DNA from: Tatumella morbirosei
Lineage (GTDB): Bacteria; Pseudomonadota; Gammaproteobacteria; Enterobacterales; Enterobacteriaceae
Assembly: GCF_000757425.2 (NCBI RefSeq)
Contig: NZ_JPKR02000003.1
Location: 868,001 to 932,000 of the forward strand
Length of the DNA stretch: 64,000 nt
Direction: 5' to 3'
Shown here: in pieces, positions 42,537 to 62,454 of the stretch
How positions within the stretch are numbered: the first letter of the stretch is position 1
How the letters are laid out: the number at the start of each line of letters is the position of its first letter
Made by a program: the position numbers and the translations under genes
Notes under the pieces: model-generated
Database searches by the model: none
What the model was told of the DNA's origin: nothing
What the model saw: the letters and a program-made list of their open reading frames with translations, nothing else

Positions 42537-43436
42537 ATGTTAGATAACAAACGTATCCGCATTGCCATGCAAAAATCAGGTCGCCTGAGTGATGACTCCC
42601 GCGAACTGCTGACCCGTTGTGGTATTAAAATTAACCTGCAACAGCAGCGCCTGATTGCGTTTGCCGAGAATATGCCGATTGATATCCTGCGGGTACGTGA
42701 TGATGATATCCCGGGCCTGGTAATGGATGGTGTGGTTGACCTGGGGATTATTGGTGAAAATGTCCTGGAAGAAGAGCTGCTGTCCCGTCGGGCCCAGGGC
42801 GAAGACCCGCGTTATACCACGCTGCGCCGCCTGGATTTCGGTGGCTGTCGGTTATCACTGGCCATGCCGGTCGATGCTGAATATACGGGGCCGGAATGTC
42901 TGAATAACAAACGTGTTGCCACCTCTTATCCTCACCTCCTGAAACGCTACTTCGACAGTAAAAATATCGCCTTTAAATCCTGCCTGCTGAACGGTTCAGT
43001 GGAAGTGGCCCCGCGTGCCGGACTGGCTGATGGTATCTGCGATCTGGTCTCTACAGGAGCAACCCTGGAAGCTAACGGACTGCGTGAAGTGGACGTCATT
43101 TACCGTTCCAAAGCAGTATTAATCCAACGCGACGGTGAAATGCCCGCGGAGAAACAGTACCTGATCGATAAATTGCTGACCCGTATTCAGGGGGTGATTA
43201 AAGCCCGCGAATCGAAATACATCATGCTGCATGCGCCATCCGATCGTCTGGAAGAAGTCATCAGCTTATTACCCGGAGCCGAACGTCCTACCCTGTTGCC
43301 TCTGGCCGGTGATCAGGCCCGGGTCGCCATGCACATGGTCAGCAGTGAGACTTTGTTCTGGGAAACCATGGAGAAACTGAAATCGCTGGGCGCCAGTTCA
43401 ATCCTTGTTCTGCCAATCGAAAAAATGATGGAGTAA
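42537..43436 (+). CDS. hisG: ATP phosphoribosyltransferase
   Basis: A 299-residue long-form HisG that joins ATP and PRPP in the first step of histidine synthesis and is feedback-inhibited by histidine. It has the catalytic half ([49 protein letters not shown] for PRPP binding) and the C-terminal ACT-like regulatory domain from about residue 225. AGGACAG precedes ATG 42537. It is the first gene of the eight-gene operon, and hisD begins directly after its stop. Confidence 0.97.
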   Translation: MLDNKRIRIAMQKSGRLSDDSRELLTRCGIKINLQQQRLIAFAENMPIDILRVRDDDIPGLVMDGVVDLGIIGENVLEEELLSRRAQGEDPRYTTLRRLDFGGCRLSLAMPVDAEYTGPECLNNKRVATSYPHLLKRYFDSKNIAFKSCLLNGSVEVAPRAGLADGICDLVSTGATLEANGLREVDVIYRSKAVLIQRDGEMPAEKQYLIDKLLTRIQGVIKARESKYIMLHAPSDRLEEVISLLPGAERPTLLPLAGDQARVAMHMVSSETLFWETMEKLKSLGASSILVLPIEKMME

Positions 43437-43439
43437 ATG

Positions 43440-48965
<5,526 letters not shown>

Positions 48966-48972
<7 letters not shown>

Positions 48973-49583
48973 GCGCTGAACAACTGACCCGGCTGGACTG
49001 GGCAAAAACCGACGGGATGATCCCTGCGATTATCCAGCATAAAATTTCCGGTGAAGTACTGATGCTGGGCTATATGAATGCGGAAGCTCTGGAAGTCACT
49101 CAGCAGACCGGTCATGTAACCTTCTGGTCACGCACCAAAAATCGCCTGTGGACTAAAGGTGAAACTTCCGGACATTATTTGCAGGTGGACAGCATCACTG
49201 CCGACTGCGATAACGACAGTTTGCTGATCCTGGCGATTCCGGCCGGTCCAACCTGCCATACCGGTACCTCCAGCTGTTTTTCTCCGGCCACCAGTGACTG
49301 GGGTTTTCTGTATCAGCTGGAACAACTGCTGGCTTCACGGAAATCTGCCGATCCGGACAGCTCCTATACCGCCAGCCTGTACGCCCGTGGTACCAAGCGT
49401 ATTGCCCAAAAAGTGGGTGAAGAAGGGGTCGAAACGGCTCTGGCCGCCACAGTAAATGACCGTTTTGAACTGAAAAATGAAGCTTCTGACTTAATCTATC
49501 ACCTGCTGGTGCTGTTACAGGACCAGGATTTGGATTTCAGTACCGTCATCAATAACCTACGCGATCGGCATCAGAAGGCATAA
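48966..49583 (+). CDS. hisI: Bifunctional PR-AMP cyclohydrolase / PR-ATP pyrophosphatase
   Basis: A 205-residue HisIE fusion catalysing steps two and three. The cyclohydrolase part (1-115) has [25 protein letters not shown]-type sequence, the metal-binding DCDNDSLLI and CHTGTSSCF. The pyrophosphatase part (116-205) has [21 protein letters not shown] and [16 protein letters not shown]. It starts with GTG at 48966, overlapping hisF by seven bases, and is the last his gene. Confidence 0.96.
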
Positions 49584-49600
49584 TCCTGATACCACTCACA

Positions 49601-49623
49601 CTGCACCCGGTGATCGGGTGCAG
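49601..49623 (+). terminator. Hairpin after the his operon
   Basis: CTGCACCCG at 49601-49609 and its complement at 49615-49623 enclose a 5-base loop, 17 bases after the hisI stop. Only a weak T-rich tail follows. It probably ends the his transcript. Confidence 0.6.
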
Positions 49624-49796
49624 TTATGTAATTGAGTTTATTCTGATGGGCTTACCCACGGAAAAGACTGTCCGGCAAGATTTACGCTGGATACTGTTCT
49701 TTTATTTCACCGGGATAGTCATTTTCCGGCACAGCTCGCCAAACAGACGTTCAAAATAGCGTACCCTTCCTGCAGAGAATTATCAGGGAGAGAACA

Positions 49797-50558
49797 ATGA
49801 ATTATTACCACAGTCCGGTGTATATCAAGCTGTCCGAATATTTATTTTATTGCCGTAAAAAATCAGTGAATGTGAATATTGCGCTGGTGATGTTACAAAA
49901 AATTCGTGAGTTCCCGGGCATTTATATTGAAGAGATAGCTTTGCTGGCGAATACCACCCCAGCCAGTGTGACCCGGTTCTGTAAAATCCTGGGATATTCA
50001 CGGTTTCAGACATTGAAACAGGATTTGCTGCCCTTTTTTACCCCCTCTCCGGACTTATCAATCTCTCCTGTCGACCCTGCAGCACGGGAAATTGATATGC
50101 TGCAGAAAATCCACCAGCATATGCCGCTTGCGCTGTGCCGGGAGATTGCTGTCGCACTCAGAGACAGCCGCAGTTTATTGATCCTTTCTACCGACTACAG
50201 TTTTATGCCATCAAATCTGTTACGCGAAGCTCTCGCGAATGACCATCGTAGGGTCTATCAGTTGCACCGCCAAAGTGACAGCAGTCTGCTGTCGAAATTT
50301 ATGGCGGTATGCGACACCCTGATTCTGATAGATTTGACCGGACAATGGTTAAGACAACACCCGGAGCTGGTCACTGCATTGTCCGAAAAAATATCGGTCT
50401 GTTTTACTGCAAATCCCGGGCCCGCACTGCCTGCTGTTTTCAGTTTTGTGATTGATATGACAATCATCCCCGACTTTTTTAGTTCCAACTATTTTTCCTG
50501 CCAGGTAATGACCAGTACGGTGTTCCGTATTATCAGCGATGTGGAGCAACTGTCCTGA
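49797..50558 (+). CDS. RpiR/MurR-family regulator of the beta-glucoside operon
   Basis: A 253-residue regulator. The N-terminal RpiR helix-turn-helix occupies residues 20-75 (IYIEEIALLANTTPASVTRF, CKILGYSRFQTLK). The C-terminal half is a degenerate SIS-like domain (SRSLLILSTDYSFMPSNLL), without the clear SIS signature. AGGGAGAG gives a strong start at 49797. It lies 129 bases before a PTS permease gene on the same strand, so control of that operon by a phosphorylated beta-glucoside is likely. This class replaces the BglG antiterminator used by many bgl operons. Confidence 0.86.
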   Translation: MNYYHSPVYIKLSEYLFYCRKKSVNVNIALVMLQKIREFPGIYIEEIALLANTTPASVTRFCKILGYSRFQTLKQDLLPFFTPSPDLSISPVDPAAREIDMLQKIHQHMPLALCREIAVALRDSRSLLILSTDYSFMPSNLLREALANDHRRVYQLHRQSDSSLLSKFMAVCDTLILIDLTGQWLRQHPELVTALSEKISVCFTANPGPALPAVFSFVIDMTIIPDFFSSNYFSCQVMTSTVFRIISDVEQLS

Positions 50559-50687
50559 CAAAACTCACTGCCAGTACTATTCCTTTCTTAATATTCGTTT
50601 TCCAAAACCTGAAAATGAATTCCATTGTCTGAGGATGGCCGATGTTTTAGCGTAGCTGCACCGATGAGCTGACATAAGGATAGTCAG

Positions 50688-53487
<2,800 letters not shown>

Positions 53488-53500
53488 TGATGCAGATTGT

Positions 53501-53526
53501 CACAGTGCTGTTGTGTCAGCACTGTG
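53501..53526 (+). terminator. Hairpin after the GH1 gene
   Basis: CACAGTGCTG at 53501-53510 and its complement at 53517-53526 enclose a 6-base loop, 13 bases after the GH1 stop. There is no T run. It is the likely end of the bgl-type operon. Confidence 0.6.
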
Positions 53527-53550
53527 TAAATATGTTAGATTACCCTCACT

Positions 53551-53569
53551 GGCAGGTTATCAACCTGCC
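53551..53569. repeat. Second hairpin after the GH1 operon
   Basis: GGCAGGTT at 53551-53558 and its complement at 53562-53569 with a 3-base loop form a compact hairpin 24 bases after the first. It may add to termination or be an operator for the next gene. Confidence 0.45.
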
Positions 53570-53677
53570 GACAGGGCTCACCCCCACAGTGTCATTTGGC
53601 TTTTAAAATAAATCAAACTCCCGGCACAGGGAGTGATAAACATTAACATTATCAAAACTATCAGGATTTTACATACT

Positions 53678-54463
53678 ATGACGTTTACCAGAAAGCTTCG
53701 TTTGACTGCTTTAACTGCACTACTGGCCAGTGCGCCGTTACTCAGCCAGGCAGCTCTGACCCAGGTTCGCTTTGCCGTTGATCCCACTTATCCTCCATTC
53801 GAATCCAAAACTAACGACGGTAAGCTGGTTGGCTTCGACATCGATCTGGGCAATGCATTATGCCAGGCAATGAACGTCAAGTGTGTCTGGGTGACAAACG
53901 AATTTGACGGCATGATCCCCGCCCTTAAAGCGCGTAGATTTGATGCAATTCTGTCAGATATGGGGGTCACTGAAGAACGCCTGAAACAGATCGACTTTAC
54001 TGTGCCTGTTTATAATACGCCGGTGATGCTGGTCGCGCGCAAAGGTTCTGGCCTGCTGCCAACCGCAGAGTCTCTGAAAGGTAAATCGGTCGGTGTTGAA
54101 CAGGGAACCGTTCAGGAACGTTATGCCCGCGCCAAATGGCAGCCCTATGGCGTGAATGTTGTCGCTTACAGCGATCAGTCCCAGGTTGAAAATGACCTGG
54201 TCGCCGGCCGGCTGGATGCAGAATTTACCGACGGTGCTCAGGCCGGTATCGGTTTCCTGAAACAGCCTGCTGGTAAGGACTTTGCCCTGACCGGTCCTGC
54301 GGTTCACGACCCTATCATTGGACCGGGTACCGCAATCGGTTTGCGTAAAGGCGATACCGAGCTGCTTAACGCACTCAACAACGCTTACGCAAAAATTAAA
54401 GCCGACGGTACTTTCGATAAACTGCAGAAAAAATATTTCACTACCGATATTTCAGTGAAGTAA
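53678..54463 (+). CDS. Periplasmic amino-acid-binding protein (ArgT/HisJ-like)
   Basis: A 261-residue solute-binding protein of family 3, like ArgT/HisJ. A signal peptide covers residues 1-24 (MTFTRKLRLTALTALLASAP, then LLSQA). Binding-site segments typical of basic amino-acid binders follow: DPTYPPFESKTNDGKLVGFDIDLG in pattern, SDMGVTEERLKQIDFT and the second-lobe GVEQGTVQERYA. No permease or ATPase gene is adjacent, so it must use another transporter. ATG 53678 starts the signal peptide; AGGA lies 11 bases ahead. Its own terminator follows. Confidence 0.9.
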   Translation: MTFTRKLRLTALTALLASAPLLSQAALTQVRFAVDPTYPPFESKTNDGKLVGFDIDLGNALCQAMNVKCVWVTNEFDGMIPALKARRFDAILSDMGVTEERLKQIDFTVPVYNTPVMLVARKGSGLLPTAESLKGKSVGVEQGTVQERYARAKWQPYGVNVVAYSDQSQVENDLVAGRLDAEFTDGAQAGIGFLKQPAGKDFALTGPAVHDPIIGPGTAIGLRKGDTELLNALNNAYAKIKADGTFDKLQKKYFTTDISVK

Positions 54464-54472
54464 CCTGCCCTC

Positions 54473-54503
54473 TGCCGGAAAGGTTGAATCTTTCCGGCAT
54501 TTT
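54473..54503 (+). terminator. Terminator after the amino-acid-binding protein gene
   Basis: TGCCGGAAAG at 54473-54482 and its complement at 54490-54499 form a 10-base stem with a 7-base loop, followed by TTTT. It lies 9 bases after the stop codon. Confidence 0.75.
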
Positions 54504-54520
54504 CTCCGGCCCCACTAATC

Positions 54521-54547
54521 CACAACTTAGCTTAGCGGCAAGTTGTG
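54521..54547. repeat. Inverted repeat before the M14 deacylase gene
   Basis: CACAACTT at 54521-54528 and its complement at 54540-54547 are separated by 11 bases and end just before the AGGA of the next gene. It may be an operator or a leader hairpin; no protein is identified. Confidence 0.4.
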
Positions 54548-54565
54548 TCTGCAGGACCACTGCCT

Positions 54566-55684
54566 ATGCAACACAAAAGTTACCCGATACAGGGATCCGC
54601 CTTTGGTACTCAACGGCAGATCGACAGCTACGAGTATGGCGATGACCACGATCAGCAAATCTATATTCAGGCAGCGCTACATAGTGATGAACTGCCAGGC
54701 GTTGCCGTCGCCTGGTATCTGAAACATGCCCTCAGTGCGCTGGAGCACAGCGGACAGTTGCGCGCCAGAATAACGCTGGTCCCCATCGCCAATCCCATCG
54801 GTTTTTCACAACAGTTACAAGGTCAGCCACTGGGCCGGTTCGAAAGTAACAGCGGACAGGATTTTAACCGCCAGTTTCCGGCGATCGGTCAGCAACTGTC
54901 TGAGCTGGCAGGGCCCAATCTTGGACCCGATATCGCGGAAAATAAACGTGTCATTCGTCGCGCCATCGACAGTTATTTTGACCAGTATGTTCCTGAAGGT
55001 GAGTTACAGTCACAGCGCGCCATCCTGATGCGCATGGCCTGTAAAGCCGATATCATGATTGATATGCACTGCGACTGGGAAGCCGTTTCACATTTGTATA
55101 CCACCCCGCAGGCCTGGCCACAGATTTCCACACTGGGACATTATCTGGGTTGCCGGACAGCCCTGATTGCCGATATATCCGGCGGAGAACCCTTCGATGA
55201 AGCCTGTGCGGAGCCCTGGTATACCCTGCATCGACAGTTTGCGGATCGCTTTCCACTACCCGAAGCACTCAAGCCGGTCACTCTGGAGCTACGAGGGGCA
55301 CGGGATGTCAGCCACACTCAGGCCCGTAATGATGCGCAGGCGATTATTAACAGCCTGACAGCCTGGGGGTACATCTCTGGTGATACTCCGGACCTTCCTG
55401 CGATACCGGCACCGCTGGCGGCCCCCCTGGCTGGCTGTGAATATCTGACAGCACCGCATGCCGGAGTCATTATCTATACCCGTGAGCCGGGAGAATGGAT
55501 CCGTGCCGGTGAAGTGGTTGCTGAGATTCTTGACCCCGTCAGTGACCAACTGACCCCCCTGTTTGGTCAGCAGGATGGATTACTTTATGCCCGACACTGG
55601 GTCAGATACGCCACCCCGGGACTGCTGGTTGTCAGACTGGCGGGAGGAGAAGCATTGCGCGAAGGCCCGTTGCTGGTTCCCTGA
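54566..55684 (+). CDS. Succinylglutamate desuccinylase/aspartoacylase-family protein
   Basis: A 372-residue M14-like zinc enzyme of the AstE/AspA family, which removes acyl groups from N-acyl amino acids. Zinc ligands are visible in QAALHSDELPG (His and Glu) and MIDMHCDWEA (His), and the conserved Arg region is SGQDFNRQFP. A C-terminal beta domain has LTAPHAGVIIYTREPGEWIRAGE, similar to the biotinyl-like barrel of AstE2-type proteins. ATG 54566 is preferred over GTG 54545, with AGGA nine bases ahead. No signal peptide is seen. It may process a compound captured by the preceding binding protein. Confidence 0.87.
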   Translation: MQHKSYPIQGSAFGTQRQIDSYEYGDDHDQQIYIQAALHSDELPGVAVAWYLKHALSALEHSGQLRARITLVPIANPIGFSQQLQGQPLGRFESNSGQDFNRQFPAIGQQLSELAGPNLGPDIAENKRVIRRAIDSYFDQYVPEGELQSQRAILMRMACKADIMIDMHCDWEAVSHLYTTPQAWPQISTLGHYLGCRTALIADISGGEPFDEACAEPWYTLHRQFADRFPLPEALKPVTLELRGARDVSHTQARNDAQAIINSLTAWGYISGDTPDLPAIPAPLAAPLAGCEYLTAPHAGVIIYTREPGEWIRAGEVVAEILDPVSDQLTPLFGQQDGLLYARHWVRYATPGLLVVRLAGGEALREGPLLVP

Positions 55685-55690
55685 GTATTC

Positions 55691-55716
55691 TGGACCATCG
55701 CTTTCACGATGGTCCA
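55691..55716. repeat. Perfect 10-base inverted repeat between convergent genes
   Basis: TGGACCATCG at 55691-55700 and its complement at 55707-55716 enclose a 6-base loop between the M14 deacylase and the glycosyltransferase. There is no T run. It is a probable transcription end. Confidence 0.6.
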
Positions 55717-55747
55717 GTGATAACTGGTGATATTTAACTGAATCAAA

Positions 55748-57070
55748 TTATCTTGTTTTGTTCCCGTTCCGCACAAAAAATCCAATAATTTTTGCACAAA
55801 ACGTCCTCTGTGAAGCAGCAATTGCCTCCTGATACTGTTTCGTCACTATCAGCAAATGTTCATTCTCTTTCAATGCAGATTGCAGTTTACGCTCAAGTTC
55901 GCTTTTTTGTTCGATCTGTTGTTGAAGCGCATGAGTCATTTCATTTTTCTGTCCTTCGAGTTGATGCAATTGATTTGTATATTCGTCATTAACAATACTT
56001 AATTTTTCAATATTATTACCAAGAGAAATTAGTTTTTTGTTACCATCATCATTTATCTGTGTTAAATGTCGAATATCATTCTCGAGACGACATTTTAATA
56101 TCATAAGCATATCTTCAGCAGTAGCTGAATAAAATCCCTGATAGGTTTCTGCAAGATACTCAGACTCAAAATCATTGTAATTAACTACTGGAAGTGCCTG
56201 ATAAAAAGACTGGATCATCGAAAAAAAATGCTTATATGACTGCCAGTTTTTTAACGTGGACAAGCTCCAACCTAAAAATTCAACACTATAATTGATATAG
56301 TCTAATTGTAGTCTTTTAAAATCGGGTTTAGATATAATAAAATCATTTAATTTTTCGACCGCTTCTAATGAGCAGTGATAAGAAAGTTCACGGGTATTCG
56401 ATAATGACCCGGTACGGTTTTCCCTGTGACTAATCAGCACCTCGTCCAGAATAGTAATAGATCTTGCCTGTAACATAATTGCACACACAAAATATAAATC
56501 ATTTGTGGTTCGTATCCCCTGGAATTTCAACCCCGAAGTTAAGATAAGTTCACGGCGAATTAATTTATCCCATGCCCACCAGATAAAACTTCTAAAGAAA
56601 TTACCAGTAACCTGCGATGCATTGAATGTTTTTTCCTTCGGTAACATATCATGTGCAATCGTCCATTCTGCTGATGATATATTACCATTTTGATCATCTA
56701 TTATATCACTACGAAACACAACAATATCCGCGTTGTTTTCTATAGCCCTATGGTATGATTCTGATAGTATATTTTCATTATATAAATCATCATCATCAAG
56801 GAATATAATATACTCCCCTTTGGCGTAATCCAGCCCTCGGTTTCTTGAATAACCGGCACCATAGTTACTTTCGTTAACGAGCAGAGTATAACGGTCATCA
56901 TGTTCACAATATTTTTGAATTATTTGTGTTGTTAAATCAGAAGATGCATCATCAACAAAAATTATTTGAATGTTGCTCAGTGTCTGGCTGGTTATATTTC
57001 TGAGCGTCTCTTCTATATATCCCTCTGAATTATAAGTGGTAATTATTGCAGTTACATCAGGAAGAGACAT
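55748..57070 (-). CDS. GT2 glycosyltransferase with C-terminal coiled coil
   Basis: A 440-residue cytoplasmic glycosyltransferase. The GT-A domain is at residues 5-230 (DVTAIITTYNSEGYIEETLRN, the DD of IIFVDDASSD, and the DxD-type LDDDDLYN). Residues about 350-425 are strongly helical with heptad character (QLEGQKNEMTHALQQQIEQK), an uncommon coiled-coil tail for GT2 enzymes that may mediate assembly with a polymerase or another transferase. ATG 57070 follows CGAGGTG. It lies downstream of gnd on the same strand, outside the usual borders of the cluster, in AT-rich DNA. The sugar is unknown. Confidence 0.87.
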   Translation of the reverse strand: MSLPDVTAIITTYNSEGYIEETLRNITSQTLSNIQIIFVDDASSDLTTQIIQKYCEHDDRYTLLVNESNYGAGYSRNRGLDYAKGEYIIFLDDDDLYNENILSESYHRAIENNADIVVFRSDIIDDQNGNISSAEWTIAHDMLPKEKTFNASQVTGNFFRSFIWWAWDKLIRRELILTSGLKFQGIRTTNDLYFVCAIMLQARSITILDEVLISHRENRTGSLSNTRELSYHCSLEAVEKLNDFIISKPDFKRLQLDYINYSVEFLGWSLSTLKNWQSYKHFFSMIQSFYQALPVVNYNDFESEYLAETYQGFYSATAEDMLMILKCRLENDIRHLTQINDDGNKKLISLGNNIEKLSIVNDEYTNQLHQLEGQKNEMTHALQQQIEQKSELERKLQSALKENEHLLIVTKQYQEAIAASQRTFCAKIIGFFVRNGNKTR

Positions 57071-57638
57071 AGCAGACACCTCGCATTTTAAATTTCAAAT
57101 CACTTCTGAACAGATAACAAAAAATAATAATACACTAATATAATCAATTTTCACTGGGATTATTCCCACTACAGAAAAATTTAACGGAATTTTAGAGATT
57201 GAACCATTAAAGCAATAAATCACACTACAGGACTGCATTATCGATAACCAACGTAAAGGATACACAATTAATGGTTAATATCTACTTTAAAATATTTAAT
57301 TGTAAATAACAACAAACTTTGCTAAAAGATCTGTACTCTATCAGGGCATAAACCGCTGGTTAGTTGTGTTTATTAAAACAAACAAACAATAGTTTCTACC
57401 CGGAATTTTAATCTTAAACTCTAGCTAAACCCCGGGTCATCTTTTCAAAAATACAGCCATTATCTCGTTAAAATACCGTCATATTTAATGTGGATATAAA
57501 TGTTTTCAACTCACAAATGATACCCTCATTTGGTAATGTTGAAATCGAATCGCCAGTGCCGGAACGAAACCCTATCCACAGGGAAAAAAAAATCCGAAGA
57601 GGTCATCTTCGGATTTTTATGAAACAGATTATTACTGA
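57071..57638. other. AT-rich intergenic region between gnd and the GT2 gene
   Basis: About 568 bases of AT-rich DNA with no supported gene. No remnant of ugd or wzzB, which E. coli has here, was recognised. The gnd terminator lies at its right end. Confidence 0.5.
57586..57618. terminator. Terminator of gnd
   Basis: AATCCGAAGA at 57591-57600 and its complement at 57606-57615 form a 10-base stem with a 5-base loop, flanked by an A run on the left and T on the right, so it works on both strands. It ends gnd on the minus strand. Confidence 0.85.
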
Positions 57639-59045
57639 TTAATCTAACCACTCAGTATGGAATACGCCGTCTTTGTCGATACGCTTGTAAGTGTGCGCAC
57701 CGAAGTAGTCACGCTGTGCCTGGATCAGGTTGGCTGGCAGCACGGCTGAACGATAGCTGTCATAGTAAGCAATTGCAGCTGAGAATGTCGGAGTAGGAAT
57801 ACCATTCTGTACCGCATAAGCCACTACGTCGCGCAGTGCCTGCTGGTAGTCATCAGCAATATTCTTGAAGTATGGTGCCAGGAGCAGGTTAGCGATGTCA
57901 GCATTTTCTGCATAAGCATCGGTAATTTTCTGCAGGAATTGAGCACGGATAATACAACCCGCACGGAAGATTTTCGCAATCTCACCGTAGTGCAGATCCC
58001 ATTCATACTGTTCTGACGCAGCACGCAGTTGAGAGAAGCCCTGAGCGTAAGAAACGATTTTCCCCAGATACAGTGCACGACGTACTTTCTCAACGAATTC
58101 AGCTTTTTCACCCTCAACAGTTTTCGCTGTCGGACCAGACAGGACTTTAGACGCCGCAACACGCTGAGTTTTCAGAGATGACAGGTAACGTGCAAACACT
58201 GACTCGGTGATCAGTGATAATGGTTCACCCAGGTCCAGAGAGCTCTGGCTGGTCCATTTACCGGTCCCTTTGTTCGCTGCTTCGTCAAGAATCACATCGA
58301 CCAGGTAGTTACCGGCTTCATCTTTCTTAGTAAAGATATCTTTAGTGATGTCAATCAGGTAGCTGTTCAGCTCGCCGGTGTTCCACTCGCTGAAGGTTTC
58401 AGCCAGTTGTTCATTGCTCAGATCTAATGCACCTTTCAGCAGAGAATAAGCTTCAGCAATCAGCTGCATATCGCCATATTCGATACCATTGTGCACCATT
58501 TTTACATAGTGACCAGCACCGTTCGGACCAATGTAAGCAACGCAAGCTTCACCTTCGGCACGAGCAGCAATTTTATCAAGAATCGGCGCAACCAGTTCAT
58601 AAGCTTCTTTCTGGCCACCAGGCATGATTGAAGGACCTTTCAGAGCGCCTTCTTCACCGCCGGAAACACCGGTACCAATGAAGTTAAAGCCTTGGTCAGA
58701 AAGTTCTTTATTACGACGAATGGTATCTTTATAGAAGGTGTTACCGCCATCAATAAGAATATCGCCTTTATCCAGATGGGGAGTCAGGGAAGCGATAGTC
58801 TTATCTGTTGCTTCACCGGCCTGTACCATTAACAGGATACGGCGTGGTTTTTCCAGGGATTCTACAAACTCTTCGACACTGTAGTAAGGTGCCAGTTTTT
58901 TGCCTGGATTTTCAGCAATCACTTCATCCGTTTTTTCACGTGAACGGTTAAAAATAGACACAGTATAACCGCGGCTTTCGATATTCAGAGCCAGGTTACG
59001 ACCCATAACTGCCATACCTACTACGCCGATCTGTTGCTTGGACAT
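57639..59045 (-). CDS. gnd: 6-phosphogluconate dehydrogenase
   Basis: A 468-residue NADP-dependent oxidative decarboxylase of the pentose phosphate pathway, the same length as the E. coli enzyme. It has the dinucleotide motif [22 protein letters not shown], the substrate motif [20 protein letters not shown], the catalytic Lys/Asn region [19 protein letters not shown] and the C-terminal [18 protein letters not shown] 59045, behind AGGAGATAG, is preferred over an in-frame codon at 59066. It lies beside the polysaccharide cluster, the usual place in enterobacteria. Confidence 0.97.
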   Translation of the reverse strand: MSKQQIGVVGMAVMGRNLALNIESRGYTVSIFNRSREKTDEVIAENPGKKLAPYYSVEEFVESLEKPRRILLMVQAGEATDKTIASLTPHLDKGDILIDGGNTFYKDTIRRNKELSDQGFNFIGTGVSGGEEGALKGPSIMPGGQKEAYELVAPILDKIAARAEGEACVAYIGPNGAGHYVKMVHNGIEYGDMQLIAEAYSLLKGALDLSNEQLAETFSEWNTGELNSYLIDITKDIFTKKDEAGNYLVDVILDEAANKGTGKWTSQSSLDLGEPLSLITESVFARYLSSLKTQRVAASKVLSGPTAKTVEGEKAEFVEKVRRALYLGKIVSYAQGFSQLRAASEQYEWDLHYGEIAKIFRAGCIIRAQFLQKITDAYAENADIANLLLAPYFKNIADDYQQALRDVVAYAVQNGIPTPTFSAAIAYYDSYRSAVLPANLIQAQRDYFGAHTYKRIDKDGVFHTEWLD

Positions 59046-59251
59046 CTCTATCTCCTGTCTGATCAACTCAGGGTAAACTCTCTGAGAGTATAAGTTACTT
59101 ATGAACGAGAAAAATATTAATCAAAACTACCAGTATCGGGAATGAATAACCAGTTATTCCGCACAATTAGAACAATAAATTATCTTTTGCACGTACCCGG
59201 ATACAAAAACTTTTGTGCTAAATCCTGATGATTTGCATATAATTCAAACAA

Positions 59252-60382
59252 TCAGTCAGAGACGGTGTTGTAAATTTTTATTGTTTTAGCAATCACTTCA
59301 GATGATGAGAATTTTTCAATAACGAGATTTCGTCCGTTTATACCCATTACTTCCCTGAGGTCTTTATTATCTAACAATTTCCTTAAATGCAGGCAGAAAG
59401 CGTCTTCATCTCCTTTAGGGATCAGATAACCATTATAGCCGTTAATAATTATACTTTTGCAACCACCGCTATCATAAGCAATACATGCTCTACCCTTTGA
59501 TGCTGATTCAATCAATATTCTTGGTACACCTTCCGGGTAAAGTGTCGGTAGTGCAACAACGTTCACCTGGGAAATCAAGGAGTCGATATCATTTCGTGTT
59601 CCTAACCATTCAATAGACCCTTCTTTAACCCAACGTTCAATATCAGCTTTTTTTATAGCATCCGGATCATCATCAACCAGAATACCAGCGACTAGAAGTC
59701 TGAATGGACTGCCTGCAGCCGCTAATGACTTTTTAATATTTATAAGTGCAGACAGACCTTTATTATGGAGCATGCGGCTGGCGAATAATACAACTGGCTG
59801 TTCGTAGTACTGCTCTACAGAATAATTATAAAGCTCTGTATCTACTCCACATCCGTCAATCACAGCAGCCTGTTGTGAATTAAAACGGACATACTGAGTG
59901 AAAACAGAAAAGTCATCTTTATGTTCAAATATGATGCGACTTTTTTTATTAGAAAAAATATAGCTATATAATTCACATACAGATTTTTTAATCACCTTGC
60001 CTGACCAGCTCACAGGTTTGAAAACACGTCCCAAACCAACGACATTTGCTACAAATGGTTTTGAAAATATCTTCGAATACAATCCACCAACAATAATAGG
60101 TTTTATCGTTACTGCATGTATTAATGAGGGTTTCAGATTATTCAGAATCCTGAAGGTTTCTACCGAAAAATAAACAAATCCAAATACATTATACGATCGT
60201 TCTTTAAGTGGTAATGGAAAACAATGCACTCCAAGTTCTGTGAACTTTTTCAGAAATCGGTCTCCATGGAACCGCGTGATTACACAAACCTCAAAACCAT
60301 CATTCTTAGCTGACATCGCTCGCTCTAACCAGTGGAGATCAAAATACCAGTCAGAATTTATGAAATAACATATTTTTTTCAT
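59252..60382 (-). CDS. GT4 glycosyltransferase
   Basis: A 376-residue GT-B fold glycosyltransferase of family GT4, acting at the inner membrane on lipid-linked O-unit intermediates. The N-terminal acceptor domain starts KKICYFINSDWYFDLHWLERA, and the donor domain has VLFASRMLHNKGLSAL, EWLGTRNDID and the retaining-GT4 motif EGVPRILIESASKG. Upstream is the GT2 gene at 60407, 24 bases away on the same strand. The donor sugar cannot be predicted. The AT-rich codon use is that of a transferred cluster. Confidence 0.9.
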   Translation of the reverse strand: MKKICYFINSDWYFDLHWLERAMSAKNDGFEVCVITRFHGDRFLKKFTELGVHCFPLPLKERSYNVFGFVYFSVETFRILNNLKPSLIHAVTIKPIIVGGLYSKIFSKPFVANVVGLGRVFKPVSWSGKVIKKSVCELYSYIFSNKKSRIIFEHKDDFSVFTQYVRFNSQQAAVIDGCGVDTELYNYSVEQYYEQPVVLFASRMLHNKGLSALINIKKSLAAAGSPFRLLVAGILVDDDPDAIKKADIERWVKEGSIEWLGTRNDIDSLISQVNVVALPTLYPEGVPRILIESASKGRACIAYDSGGCKSIIINGYNGYLIPKGDEDAFCLHLRKLLDNKDLREVMGINGRNLVIEKFSSSEVIAKTIKIYNTVSD

Positions 60383-60406
60383 ATATATACATCATAATTA
60401 TTAATT

Positions 60407-62454
<2,048 letters not shown>

